From: an uncultured Opitutia bacterium
Lineage (GTDB): Bacteria > Verrucomicrobiota > Verrucomicrobiia > Opitutales > UBA953
Assembly (NCBI GenBank): GCA_903853185.1
Contig: CAINSX010000192.1
Location: 1-10,485, forward strand
Reading direction: 5' to 3'
DNA length: 10,485 nucleotides
The translations under genes were made by a program, and so were the position numbers. The notes beneath the pieces were generated by a model. The model had not been told where the DNA came from, made no database searches, and worked only from the letters and a program-made list of their open reading frames with translations. Positions within the stretch are counted from its first letter, which is position 1; every line of letters begins with the position of its first letter. Positions 1 through 7,654 of the stretch are shown here, piece by piece.

Positions 1-217
1 AAATGTCGAGGCGTTGACGAAGAGCGGCGCCGTTGACCAAGGCCGAACCTTGGCCGGACGGTTCAAGGGCGAGGGTCTCGCCGTTTTTTACCAACGAAAG
101 CGACGGGTTTACGCCGTCGCCGGGCAGGGCGGAGGGGAGGCTATCGATGACACCCCGGGCTCCGCTGAGGCAGTCGACCCAGGAGAGGGTGGGGGTTTTC
201 TTGCTGGAAGTGAACAT
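1..217 (-). CDS. Unrecognised protein, 5' part only (runs off the left edge)
   Basis: A minus-strand frame starts with ATG at 217-215 and stays open for 72 codons to the window edge, so the 3' end is missing. The N-terminus reads MFTSSKKTPTLSW. Codons end mostly in C or G, as in the clear genes of this window, which supports it over the two overlapping plus-strand frames. A GGAG lies at 224-221, only three bases before the ATG, so the ribosome site is imperfect. No signal peptide or membrane helix is visible. The part around residues 40-72 (SLSLVKNGETLAL ... ALVNGAALRQRLDI) faintly resembles the end of an FHA-like beta fold with a VNG turn, but that is too weak to name. It is divergent from the sigma factor gene and shares a 117-base intergenic region with it. 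Function unknown. Confidence 0.6.
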   Translation of the reverse strand, partial: MFTSSKKTPTLSWVDCLSGARGVIDSLPSALPGDGVNPSLSLVKNGETLALEPSGQGSALVNGAALRQRLDI

Positions 218-334
218 CGGCTCCGAGGTGGGGTCTGAAATAGGTTGATTAGGGAGGGGGAGTTGTAAAGATATGTCACCACGATTATGGGTCGATTCCG
301 ACCTATTTTCTTAACCCCTCTTAATCTTCCCCTC
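218..334. promoter_or_regulatory. Divergent intergenic region with a possible promoter and leader hairpin
   Basis: This 117-base gap must carry the start signals for both the leftward partial gene and the rightward sigma factor gene. Facing right, TTGATT at 245-250 is followed at a spacing of 15 to 18 bases by TAAAGA (266-271) or AGATAT (269-274), a weak sigma-70-like pair. I see no classic ECF-type GAAC-like -35 element, so self-regulation by the sigma factor cannot be claimed. An 8-bp inverted repeat at 287-306 lies downstream and is listed separately. The choice of promoter elements is a guess from consensus similarity. Confidence 0.3.
287..306 (+). promoter_or_regulatory. Inverted repeat in the sigma factor leader
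   Basis: ATGGGTCG (287-294) and CGACCTAT (299-306) pair as an eight-base-pair stem with one G-U wobble and a four-base ATTC loop. The stem is followed by TTTCTT, so it could form an attenuator-like hairpin in the sigma factor leader RNA, or be a dyad operator at DNA level. The stem also buries an in-frame ATG at 287, one reason to prefer the ATG at 335 as the real start. No function is shown. Confidence 0.35.
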
Positions 335-925
335 ATGGAGACCGAAGCCGACCAGTCTGCATTGGACCGCGCCCGTCAGGGGGATCTCTCGGCCTACAAC
401 GAATTGGTCCTGAAATATCAGGGCCGCATTTTCGCCAAGGTCTTCTCCCTGCTCCGTAATCGTCAGGACGCCGAGGAAATCACTCAGGACACCTTCATCC
501 GGGCCCACCGCGTACTGGCTTCATTCCGTGGTACGGCGACTTTCTCGACCTGGATTCATCAGATCGGCACGAATTTGGCCCGAAACCGTTACTGGTATTG
601 GCGCCGTCGGAAGCGTGACCAGTCGATGTCCCTCGATGCGGACCTCGGGGATGATCCTGGTGCGACCCTCCATGACATCCTTTCGGATGGTGCCCAGGGC
701 CCTGGCCACGAGGCCCAGCATAACGAATTCGTCAACAAAGTTGCCGAGTGTATGGAACAATTGAAGCCGGAACACGCTCGTATTCTTACGATGCGCAATG
801 TCCGCAACATGTCCTATGAAGAGATCGCCGAAGACCTTGGCCTCTCCATTGGAACCGTGAAGAGTCGCATCAACCGCGCTCGCGAAGCCCTGCGCGAACT
901 CATGGGAGACGAGTTTCGCGGATGA
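335..925 (+). CDS. ECF-family RNA polymerase sigma factor (sigma-70, RpoE-like)
   Basis: A 196-residue alternative sigma factor that would direct RNA polymerase to a dedicated promoter set. Region 2 spans about residues 8-95: it starts ALDRARQGDLSAYNELV, then has the core-binding and -10 recognition helices with DAEEITQDTFIRAHR and the TFSTWIHQIGTNLARNRYW segment. A charged linker follows. Region 4 (about 139-190) carries the helix-turn-helix MSYEEIAEDLGLSIGTVKSRI, which reads the -35 element. Regions 1 and 3 are absent, as is usual for ECF members. I chose the start at METEAD because conserved sequence begins just after it; an in-frame ATG at 287 would add 16 unconserved residues and lies inside a hairpin. 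No Shine-Dalgarno sequence is evident. The stop overlaps the next start (ATGA), so it is coupled to an anti-sigma-like gene. The ECF subgroup and the inducing signal are not readable here. Confidence 0.93.
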   Translation: METEADQSALDRARQGDLSAYNELVLKYQGRIFAKVFSLLRNRQDAEEITQDTFIRAHRVLASFRGTATFSTWIHQIGTNLARNRYWYWRRRKRDQSMSLDADLGDDPGATLHDILSDGAQGPGHEAQHNEFVNKVAECMEQLKPEHARILTMRNVRNMSYEEIAEDLGLSIGTVKSRINRAREALRELMGDEFRG

Positions 926-1425
926 GCACCTCCGAGTTCGAATCCCTGGTCGCCGCCTTCCTTGAGGGTAATGCCTCGGAGACTCAGGTTGCCCGTCTCC
1001 GCGCCGCCCTCGGCCAGTCTCCTGAGCTCCGCGCCCGTTTCCAGTCGCGCGTGCGCCTGCACAAGGCTCAGCTCAGCTTTCTCAGCCGTCGCGAAGAACG
1101 TTCCCTCGCCGGCGTGATGAGCTGGTTGCATGCCTTCGGTCAGCGCATGGGGCGGTCCTTTGCTCATCTCTGCCTGCTCGCCTTGGTCTTGGTCGAGCTT
1201 CAGGTTACCATTCCGGCGGAATACTCCGGGCTCCTTTCCTATGTAGACGCTCCGGCGGAAGAGCAGGTCCTAGGTGGGGCCGAGCTGCCTCTGCGTCTGT
1301 TGACCGACTCAGTTCAGGACTTCGATCCTTCGCAGTCTATCGAGGTTCCTGACATCACGATGCCCAACTTCGTGATGCCGGACATGGTCATGCCCACCGA
1401 CGAGCCGACGACCCTCGAGGTCTGA
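922..1425 (+). CDS. Anti-sigma-like small protein with proline pentapeptide tail
   Basis: A 167-residue protein whose ATG overlaps the sigma factor stop (ATGA), the usual arrangement for a cognate anti-sigma factor. Residues 1-55 form a predicted helical segment (FESLVAAFLEGNASE, then SPELRARFQSRVRLH) resembling the short N-terminal region of FecR/anti-sigma proteins of Planctomycetes and Verrucomicrobia. The HxxxCxxC zinc motif of ZAS-type anti-sigmas is absent; the only cysteine, Cys84, is within the hydrophobic stretch. Residues 80-97 (FAHLCLLALVLVELQVTI) could be one membrane helix, although Glu92 makes this marginal. The C-terminus is acidic and ends in four five-residue units beginning VP or MP (142-161). 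If membrane-inserted, the sigma-binding part would be cytoplasmic and the repeat tail periplasmic. The role as anti-sigma is inferred from position and N-terminal similarity; sequence beyond the N-terminus matches no family I know. Confidence 0.65.
   Translation: MSTSEFESLVAAFLEGNASETQVARLRAALGQSPELRARFQSRVRLHKAQLSFLSRREERSLAGVMSWLHAFGQRMGRSFAHLCLLALVLVELQVTIPAEYSGLLSYVDAPAEEQVLGGAELPLRLLTDSVQDFDPSQSIEVPDITMPNFVMPDMVMPTDEPTTLEV
1345..1404 (+). repeat. Four tandem 15-bp units encoding a proline pentapeptide repeat
   Basis: The 3' end of the anti-sigma-like gene contains four consecutive in-frame 15-base units, translated as VPDIT, MPNFV, MPDMV and MPTDE, followed by a further proline. Proline is at position 2 of every unit and an aliphatic residue or methionine is at position 1. 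The three central units each start with ATGCC. This is visible directly in the sequence; its structural role is unknown. Confidence 0.75.
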
Positions 1426-1476
1426 GGCTAATCCTGCCTTGCTTCCTTCGTTCTGTGACGGTCAATTGACGCACGG
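1426..1476 (+). promoter_or_regulatory. Gap before ptsI with a 10-bp palindrome
   Basis: This 51-base gap separates the anti-sigma-like gene from ptsI. It contains a perfect palindrome GTCAATTGAC at 1461-1470, ending six bases before the ptsI ATG. A regulator bound there would cover the ribosome site or the transcription start. A weak TTGCTT (1439-1444) could be a -35 element, but no convincing -10 follows. Ten-base palindromes occur about ten times by chance in a window of this size, so this is a candidate operator only. The ptsI gene may have its own promoter here or be read through from the sigma factor unit. Confidence 0.25.
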
Positions 1477-3225
1477 ATGAAGGCCGGAAGCCATAGGCCC
1501 GAGGTACGCCTCAAGGGCATCGCCGCCGCTCCTGGAGTGGCCCGTGGTCCCGCCTACCCGCTGATGCGGGGCATGACCATCGTCTCGTGCGAGAAGGTTG
1601 CCGATGCCGAGGCCGAAATCCGTCGTCTTGAGGGCGCCTTAGCCGCCACCCGCGAGCAGATTTCGCAGCTGCGCGACGACGTCGCGCGCAAGCTCAACGA
1701 ATCCGAGGCGTCGATCTTCGACGCGCATCTCCTCGTCCTCGAGGACGTCGCCTTGATCGATGATGTGAGCAAGGAAGTCCGCCGCAGCGGCTTCAACGTC
1801 GAGTTCTGCTTCCAGGAGGTCGCTCAGCGTTACATCGAGATCTTCGAGAAGATGGATGACGATTTCCTGCGCGAGCGCGCGTCGGATATCCGCGACGTGA
1901 CCGGACGCGTGCTCGACCAGTTGCTGGGCACGCAACCCGAGCGTGTCGGCCAAGCCGCGCAGGCCCACGTCGTCGCCGCACGTGATCTCACCCCTTCGGA
2001 TACCGCCGGTCTCCATGACGGCGGCGTGCTCGCCTTTGTGACGGAAGAGGGCGGCCGCACCAGCCATTCCGCCATCATGGCCCGTTCGCTCGACGTCCCT
2101 GCGGTCGTCGGCGTGAAGGGGCTGATGGAAGCCGTGCAGGAAGGCGATGTCATCCTCGTCGACGGAGAATCTGGCCTCATCATCCTCAATCCGACAACCG
2201 AGACCATTGAAGGGTATCGCGATAAGGAGCAGGCCATCCGCACCCGCCGTGATCGCGTACTTTCCGAGGTCGCCTTGCCCGATCTAACGACGGACGGCGC
2301 CGCGTTTAGCTTGCAGGCTAATATCGGCGACCCCGCCGAGATGGAGGACGCCTTGGCCTACTGCGCGCGGGGCGTCGGGCTATACCGCACCGAGAACCTT
2401 TACCTCCGCCTCGACGGCTGGCCCGACGAACAGGTCCAATATGAGGAATATGCCGAAGTCGTGCAGGCCGCCAAGGGCCGGCCGGTCACCTTCCGGACCC
2501 TCGACCTTGGCGGCGACAAGCGTCTCGGTGACCTCGCTGACGAGGCCAATCCGTTCATGGGCTATCGCGCGGTCCGCCTCTGCCTCGAGCGACCCGACGT
2601 CTTCCGTCCGCAGCTCCGTGCCCTTATTCGCGCCGCGACGCACGGACCGGTGCAGGTGATGTTCCCGATGATTTCTGGCGTCGAGGAACTCCGCCGCGCG
2701 AAGGAGGTCTTCCGCGACGTCGAGACCGAGCTCGCATGCGAAGGCGTCCGCGCCGCCGCGCCTATCCGGCTCGGCGCGATGATTGAGATCCCTTCTGCCG
2801 CCGCGGTGGCCGACGAGCTCGCCATCGAGGCCGACTTCTTTAGCGTCGGTACCAACGATCTCGTACAGTACCTGCTTGCCGTCGACCGCGGCAATCAACG
2901 CGTCGCTTCGCTCTATGATCCGTGCCATCCCGCCGTGGTGCGTACGCTCATGATTATCTTCGCCGCCGCCCAGAAGCGTGGCATCCCGGCGGCCGTCTGC
3001 GGCGAGCTGGGCGGCGACCCCGTCTGGGCTCCCTTGCTCGTGGGCCTCGGCGTGCATGAGCTGAGTATGAGTCCCGCCGCCTTGCCGGAGGTCCGCTTCG
3101 TGCTCCGCCATTCCGCCGCGTCCGAGCTCCGCGAGCTCGCGGCGAAGGTCGTTGCCAGTGCGGATGCGGGTAAGACCCGCGCGCTGCTCCAGGATTTCGC
3201 CTCCGCCAAACTCAAGTTACGCTGA
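1477..3225 (+). CDS. ptsI: Phosphoenolpyruvate-protein phosphotransferase (PTS Enzyme I)
   Basis: Cytoplasmic Enzyme I takes phosphate from phosphoenolpyruvate onto a histidine and passes it to HPr, feeding sugar-uptake or regulatory phosphorelays. The 582 residues match the family's usual 570-590. The N-terminal domain opens with RLKGIAAAPGVARGPAY and includes the HPr-binding helices. The phosphohistidine loop GGRTSHSAIMARS places the active His at 197. The C-terminal PEP-binding barrel holds the expected residues: Arg304 (YRTE), Arg340 (FRTLDLGGDK), Glu437 (MIEIPSAA), Asp461 (GTNDL), Arg471 (VDRGN) and Cys508 (CGELGGDP). No GAF domain precedes it, so it is not PtsP, and there is no ATP-grasp domain as in PEP synthase. 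One oddity is RTENLYL, where E. coli has RTEFLFM. The stop overlaps hisC by one base (TGATG). No HPr or EII gene is in view, so it could serve sugar transport or only regulation. The start lacks a clear Shine-Dalgarno sequence. Confidence 0.96.
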   Translation: MKAGSHRPEVRLKGIAAAPGVARGPAYPLMRGMTIVSCEKVADAEAEIRRLEGALAATREQISQLRDDVARKLNESEASIFDAHLLVLEDVALIDDVSKEVRRSGFNVEFCFQEVAQRYIEIFEKMDDDFLRERASDIRDVTGRVLDQLLGTQPERVGQAAQAHVVAARDLTPSDTAGLHDGGVLAFVTEEGGRTSHSAIMARSLDVPAVVGVKGLMEAVQEGDVILVDGESGLIILNPTTETIEGYRDKEQAIRTRRDRVLSEVALPDLTTDGAAFSLQANIGDPAEMEDALAYCARGVGLYRTENLYLRLDGWPDEQVQYEEYAEVVQAAKGRPVTFRTLDLGGDKRLGDLADEANPFMGYRAVRLCLERPDVFRPQLRALIRAATHGPVQVMFPMISGVEELRRAKEVFRDVETELACEGVRAAAPIRLGAMIEIPSAAAVADELAIEADFFSVGTNDLVQYLLAVDRGNQRVASLYDPCHPAVVRTLMIIFAAAQKRGIPAAVCGELGGDPVWAPLLVGLGVHELSMSPAALPEVRFVLRHSAASELRELAAKVVASADAGKTRALLQDFASAKLKLR

Positions 3226-4319
3226 TGTCTGCCAAAATTCCTGCCGCGAACCCGCATGTCGCGGCCATGTCGCCTTATGTCCCCGGAGAACAGCCGCAGG
3301 GCGGGGGATGGGTGAAGCTGAACACGAACGAGAACCCTTATCCGCCCAGCCTGCGTTCGCTTGAAGCCATCCGGGCCGCCTTGGTTAATGACGGCGCGAA
3401 TCTACGCCTTTATCCTTCGCCGGATTCCGCTCCGCTGCGTGAGGCCGCCGCACGCTTCCATGGTTTTGATGCAGCCCGCATCGTCGCCGGCAACGGTTCG
3501 GACGATATCCTTAACCTCATCATCCGCGCCTATGCGGGTCCGGGCCGCCCGATTGGCATGCTCAATCCCAGCTACTCGCTCTATCCCGTCCTCGCCGCGG
3601 CCCAGGCTGCTGATGTCGTCAAGGTTGAGGTCACGGAGCAGCTCGGCGTTGACATCGAAGCGATCGCTAAGTGCGGCGCCGCCGTCTTCTTCCTGACGAA
3701 CCCGAACGCCCCGCTCGGCGTCGCCTTCACGCCGGACGTCGTCCGCGCCGTCGCCAAGGCCTTCCCCGGCATGCTGGTCGTCGACGAAGCTTATGCGTCT
3801 TTTGCTGACGCTGATTGCGTCGCGCTTGCCCGCGAGCTACCCAACGTCATCGTCACGCGCACCCTGTCCAAGGCACATGCCCTCGCCGGACTTCGCGTTG
3901 GCTACGCGCTCTGTCCTGCCGGTGTGGCCGAGGTGCTGCATCGCGTCCGCGATAGTTATAACGTCGACCGTCTGGCGCAGGTCGCGGCCGCCGCGGCGCT
4001 TGATGACCGCGCCTGGTTGGACGTCACCGTCGCCCAAGTGCGTGCCACGCGTGAGCGCCTCGCGGCCTCGCTTCGCAAACTCGGCTGGCAGGTAAATCCC
4101 GCCGCCGGCAACTTCGTGCTCGCTGCCCCCGTATCTTCGACGCGCGCCGCTTCCGTCGAGACTTCGGCCCATTGCTTCGAGTTCCTGCGTGCCCGGAAGA
4201 TCCTCGTCCGCCGTTTCCCGAACCATCGCCTCACCGAGAAGTCTTTACGCATCTCGGTGGGCACGGAACAGGAAACCGAGGTGTTCTTGGAGGCTGTGGC
4301 GGCTTGGATGGAAGGGTGA
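3225..4319 (+). CDS. hisC: Histidinol-phosphate aminotransferase
   Basis: A PLP-dependent fold-type I aminotransferase of 364 residues. It converts imidazole-acetol phosphate and glutamate to histidinol phosphate and 2-oxoglutarate in histidine synthesis. The N-terminus carries VKLNTNENPYPPS, then the cofactor-phosphate segment GNGSDDILNLIIRAY. Asn and Pro of LTNPNAPLG, Asp187 and Tyr190 of VVDEAYASF, the Schiff-base Lys216 in TLSKAHALAGLRVGYAL and the carboxylate-binding Arg342 in LRISVGTE are all present. They sit close to the E. coli positions (Asp184, Tyr187, Lys214). The length is typical. The start codon shares one base with the ptsI stop, so translation is probably coupled to Enzyme I. 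hisB follows after 37 bases. Related aminotransferases can act on aromatic amino acids too, but the adjacent hisB and hisH make the histidine role secure. Confidence 0.95.
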   Translation: MSAKIPAANPHVAAMSPYVPGEQPQGGGWVKLNTNENPYPPSLRSLEAIRAALVNDGANLRLYPSPDSAPLREAAARFHGFDAARIVAGNGSDDILNLIIRAYAGPGRPIGMLNPSYSLYPVLAAAQAADVVKVEVTEQLGVDIEAIAKCGAAVFFLTNPNAPLGVAFTPDVVRAVAKAFPGMLVVDEAYASFADADCVALARELPNVIVTRTLSKAHALAGLRVGYALCPAGVAEVLHRVRDSYNVDRLAQVAAAAALDDRAWLDVTVAQVRATRERLAASLRKLGWQVNPAAGNFVLAAPVSSTRAASVETSAHCFEFLRARKILVRRFPNHRLTEKSLRISVGTEQETEVFLEAVAAWMEG

Positions 4320-4321
4320 GG

Positions 4322-4346
4322 TTGACAATCCTGCCTTCCGCGGGGA
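4322..4346 (+). promoter_or_regulatory. hisC-hisB gap: possible -35 element and ribosome site
   Basis: The 37-base hisC-hisB gap includes a perfect TTGACA at 4322-4327, but the hexamer 17 bases further on (GATTTC, 4345-4350) is a poor -10, so an internal promoter is only possible. GGGGA at 4342-4346 lies ten bases before the hisB ATG and is a plausible ribosome-binding site. It also supports the start at 4357. The 11-mer AATCCTGCCTT (4327-4337) recurs just after the anti-sigma-like gene at 1430-1440. Confidence 0.3.
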
Positions 4347-4356
4347 TTTCTGGGGT

Positions 4357-4959
4357 ATGAGCGCAGTCGTTCGCAAAGCCAGCATCCGACGGGACACCGC
4401 CGAGACCAAAATCGCCCTCGAGGTGAACTTGGACGGCACCGGTTCGTCGGAAATTGCCACCGGTGTGGCCTTCTTCGACCACATGCTGACGCTGCTCTCC
4501 CGTCACTCCCTGGTCGACATCAAGGTCAAGGCCACTGGCGATACCGACGTCGACTACCACCACACCGTGGAAGACGTGGGCATCGTGCTCGGTCAGGCGA
4601 TCAAGGAAGCGCTTGGCGACAAGGCCGGCATCCGCCGCTATGGTTTCTTCATCCTGCCGATGGACGAGACCCTGGCCCGCTGCGCCGTCGACCTCAGTAA
4701 TCGTCCCATGATGGTCTACCACGTTGAGATCACTAACTACATGGTGAAGGACTTCAATATCGCGCTCGTCCGCGAGTTCTTTCAGGGCCTCGCCAATTCG
4801 CTTGGATGCAACTTGCACCTGAAGCTCGAGTACGGCGATGAGCCGCACCACATCGCCGAAGCGCTCTTCAAGGCCTTCGCCCGCGCGCTGCGTGAGGCGG
4901 TGGAAGTCGATCCGCGACAGGGTGGTCGCGTGCCGAGCACCAAGGGTACGCTGGCTTGA
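4357..4959 (+). CDS. hisB: Imidazoleglycerol-phosphate dehydratase
   Basis: Cytoplasmic enzyme that dehydrates imidazole glycerol phosphate to imidazole acetol phosphate, the step just before HisC. The 200 residues are the usual length of the stand-alone enzyme; there is no N-terminal histidinol-phosphatase domain like that of E. coli HisB. Metal-binding signatures are intact: FFDHML with His42, the first HHxxE motif in DYHHTVEDVG (His68, His69, Glu72) and the second in EPHHIAEALFKAF (His164, His165, Glu168). The sequence also has the conserved DETLARCAVDLSNRP strand. These motifs bind the two Mn ions in the 24-subunit assembly known for the family. The same frame is open back to 4189, but that part overlaps hisC and lacks conserved sequence, so I start at MSAVVRKAS. 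A GGGGA ten bases upstream fits. The stop overlaps the next gene's TTG. Confidence 0.96.
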   Translation: MSAVVRKASIRRDTAETKIALEVNLDGTGSSEIATGVAFFDHMLTLLSRHSLVDIKVKATGDTDVDYHHTVEDVGIVLGQAIKEALGDKAGIRRYGFFILPMDETLARCAVDLSNRPMMVYHVEITNYMVKDFNIALVREFFQGLANSLGCNLHLKLEYGDEPHHIAEALFKAFARALREAVEVDPRQGGRVPSTKGTLA

Positions 4960-5606
4960 CCGTGGAAGCCTCTGGGTCAGTGCGCCGCCCGCGGGTGGCC
5001 GTCATCGATTACGGGATGGGCAACCTCCGCAGCGTTAGCCGCGCCATGGTCGCCGCGGGTGCCGATGCTTTCCTCGCCGCCACGCCGGCCGAAGCCGAGA
5101 AGGCCGAGATGGTCGTCTTTCCAGGGCAGGGGGCCATGGCCGACTGCATGGATTGCATCCGCCGCACCGACTTCGAGTCTTTCCTGAAGCAGTGGATCGC
5201 TGCGGACCGTCCCTTCCTGGGTGTCTGCATGGGGCTCCAGGTCCTCTTTGAGCGCTCCGAGGAGGCTGACCGCCCTGGTCTGGCCATCTTCCCTGGGGTC
5301 GTCCGTCGCTTCCCCTCCCAGCCTGGCCTACGCATCCCCCATATGGGTTGGAATGAGGCCATCTTTAAGCCGGGTTCCCCCCTGACCGAAGGCCTGCGGG
5401 CCGAAGGGGAGCCGTTCTATTTCGTGCATAGTTACCGTGTCGTCGAGACCGACCCCTCCCTGGTCTGGTGCGAGACAGACTATGCGGGCCGGTTTGTGAG
5501 CGGTGTCCGGCGGGGGCGGGTCTTCGCGACCCAGTTCCATCCGGAGAAAAGTCAGGTCAAAGGCTTGCAACTGTACCGCAATTTCCTGACTTTGTCCGCC
5601 CGCTGA
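4956..5606 (+). CDS. hisH: Imidazole glycerol phosphate synthase, glutaminase subunit
   Basis: Class I glutamine amidotransferase that splits glutamine and channels ammonia to HisF, jointly forming imidazole glycerol phosphate and AICAR. The catalytic triad is readable: nucleophile Cys91 in FLGVCMGLQVLFE, then His195 and Glu197 in ATQFHPEKS. The oxyanion-strand region reads FPGQGAMADCM and the N-terminus has the typical VAVIDYGMGNLRSV. From the TTG at 4956 the protein has 216 residues. This start forms a TTGA overlap with the hisB stop, suggesting coupling. Alternatives in the same frame are GTG at 4962 and GTG at 4995. The last would give 203 residues starting right at the conserved strand, closer to the usual 200-205, so the start is uncertain. 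HisF and HisA are not in the window, so the pathway genes are split on this chromosome. The gene ends 35 bases before gltA. Confidence 0.93.
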   Translation: MTVEASGSVRRPRVAVIDYGMGNLRSVSRAMVAAGADAFLAATPAEAEKAEMVVFPGQGAMADCMDCIRRTDFESFLKQWIAADRPFLGVCMGLQVLFERSEEADRPGLAIFPGVVRRFPSQPGLRIPHMGWNEAIFKPGSPLTEGLRAEGEPFYFVHSYRVVETDPSLVWCETDYAGRFVSGVRRGRVFATQFHPEKSQVKGLQLYRNFLTLSAR

Positions 5607-5641
5607 GGCGTGTTTTCGACTCTGGCGGCAATACCCCCGCC

Positions 5642-6943
<1,302 letters not shown>

Positions 6944-6985
6944 AGGGATGCCGGCTTCGGTTGCTCGCCGCCTTTCCCGACTTTA

Positions 6986-7654
6986 ATGTCCAATTCTCCT
7001 TTGCGCGTAGCCATCGTGGTGCCTGCCTTCCGCGAGGAAGCACGCATCGCTGAAGTGGTGCGTGAGGCGAAGCGTTTCGTGGACACGGTCTTGGTCATCG
7101 ACGACTGCTCGCCAGACGAGACGTCGGCCAAGGCACTGGCCGCCGGGGCAATGGTGATTCGTCATGAAGTGAACAAGGGTAAGGGCGCTGGCTTGAAGAC
7201 CGCTTTCGCTCGGCTCGCTGAGTTGGGCTACACCCATGGCATCACCATGGATGGCGACGGTCAGCACGACGCCGAACAGATCCCCCTTTTCCTTAAAGCC
7301 ATTGAGGAGCCGGGCGTCGCGCTCGTCGCGGGCAACCGTTTCTCTAATCCGAAGGGCATGCCCTTTGTTCGTCGGATGGTGAATGCCTCCATGTCGTGGC
7401 TCATCAGCAATCTCTGTCGCTGCCACATCCCTGATTCCCAATGCGGGTATCGCGCCTTGGCGGTCGCCAATCCCGCCATCTTGGCCGCTAAGAGCGACCA
7501 TTACGATTACGAGACCGAGGTCCTGCTGCTGACCGCTCGAGCGGGCGGAAGGATCACAAACGTACCGGTTCGGACCATCTACCAGGGGCAGCCCAGTAAG
7601 ATTCGTCCAGTGCGAGATACGATTCGGTTCTTGAAGCTCCTTTACCGGATCTGA
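6986..7654 (+). CDS. Family 2 glycosyltransferase, polyprenyl-phosphate sugar synthase type
   Basis: A 222-residue inverting GT-A glycosyltransferase of the dolichol-phosphate mannose synthase/ArnC/GtrB kind, which moves a sugar from a nucleotide donor to a polyprenyl phosphate at the cytoplasmic face. It begins VAIVVPAFREEARIAEVV, then VLVIDDCSPDET (Asp39, Asp40). HEVNKGKGAGLKTAF is the typical NxGxGxA-like loop, and the metal-binding DxD lies in MDGDGQHDAEQIP (Asp89-Asp91). SQCGYRAL and the YDYETEVLLLTA segment complete the catalytic core. It lacks the C-terminal membrane helices of ArnC and GtrB, so it is a catalytic-domain-only form like short Dpm1 enzymes. The sugar cannot be read. The start ATG follows gltA by 42 bases. 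Its stop directly abuts the stop of the convergent ArnT-like gene, a likely partner. The alternative is a soluble GT2 acting on another acceptor. Confidence 0.88.
   Translation: MSNSPLRVAIVVPAFREEARIAEVVREAKRFVDTVLVIDDCSPDETSAKALAAGAMVIRHEVNKGKGAGLKTAFARLAELGYTHGITMDGDGQHDAEQIPLFLKAIEEPGVALVAGNRFSNPKGMPFVRRMVNASMSWLISNLCRCHIPDSQCGYRALAVANPAILAAKSDHYDYETEVLLLTARAGGRITNVPVRTIYQGQPSKIRPVRDTIRFLKLLYRI

Noticed and set aside
14..248. Two overlapping plus-strand frames at the left edge
   Set aside because: Glycine-rich, no motifs and weaker codon bias than the minus-strand frame covering the same bases, which stays open to the window edge.
287..334. Upstream extension of the sigma factor to ATG 287
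   Set aside because: Adds 16 unconserved residues, has no ribosome site and its ATG is inside a hairpin stem; the family normally begins near METEAD.
2380..3111. 243-codon minus-strand frame opposite ptsI
   Set aside because: Antisense to the conserved PEP-binding domain; no recognisable motif; same codon-bias artefact.
4189..4356. Upstream extension of hisB into hisC
   Set aside because: Out-of-frame translation of conserved hisC sequence; the hisB family starts near the ATG at 4357.
5468..5641. Upstream extension of citrate synthase
   Set aside because: Overlaps hisH by about 140 bases in another frame, and the extra residues do not resemble any citrate synthase N-terminus.
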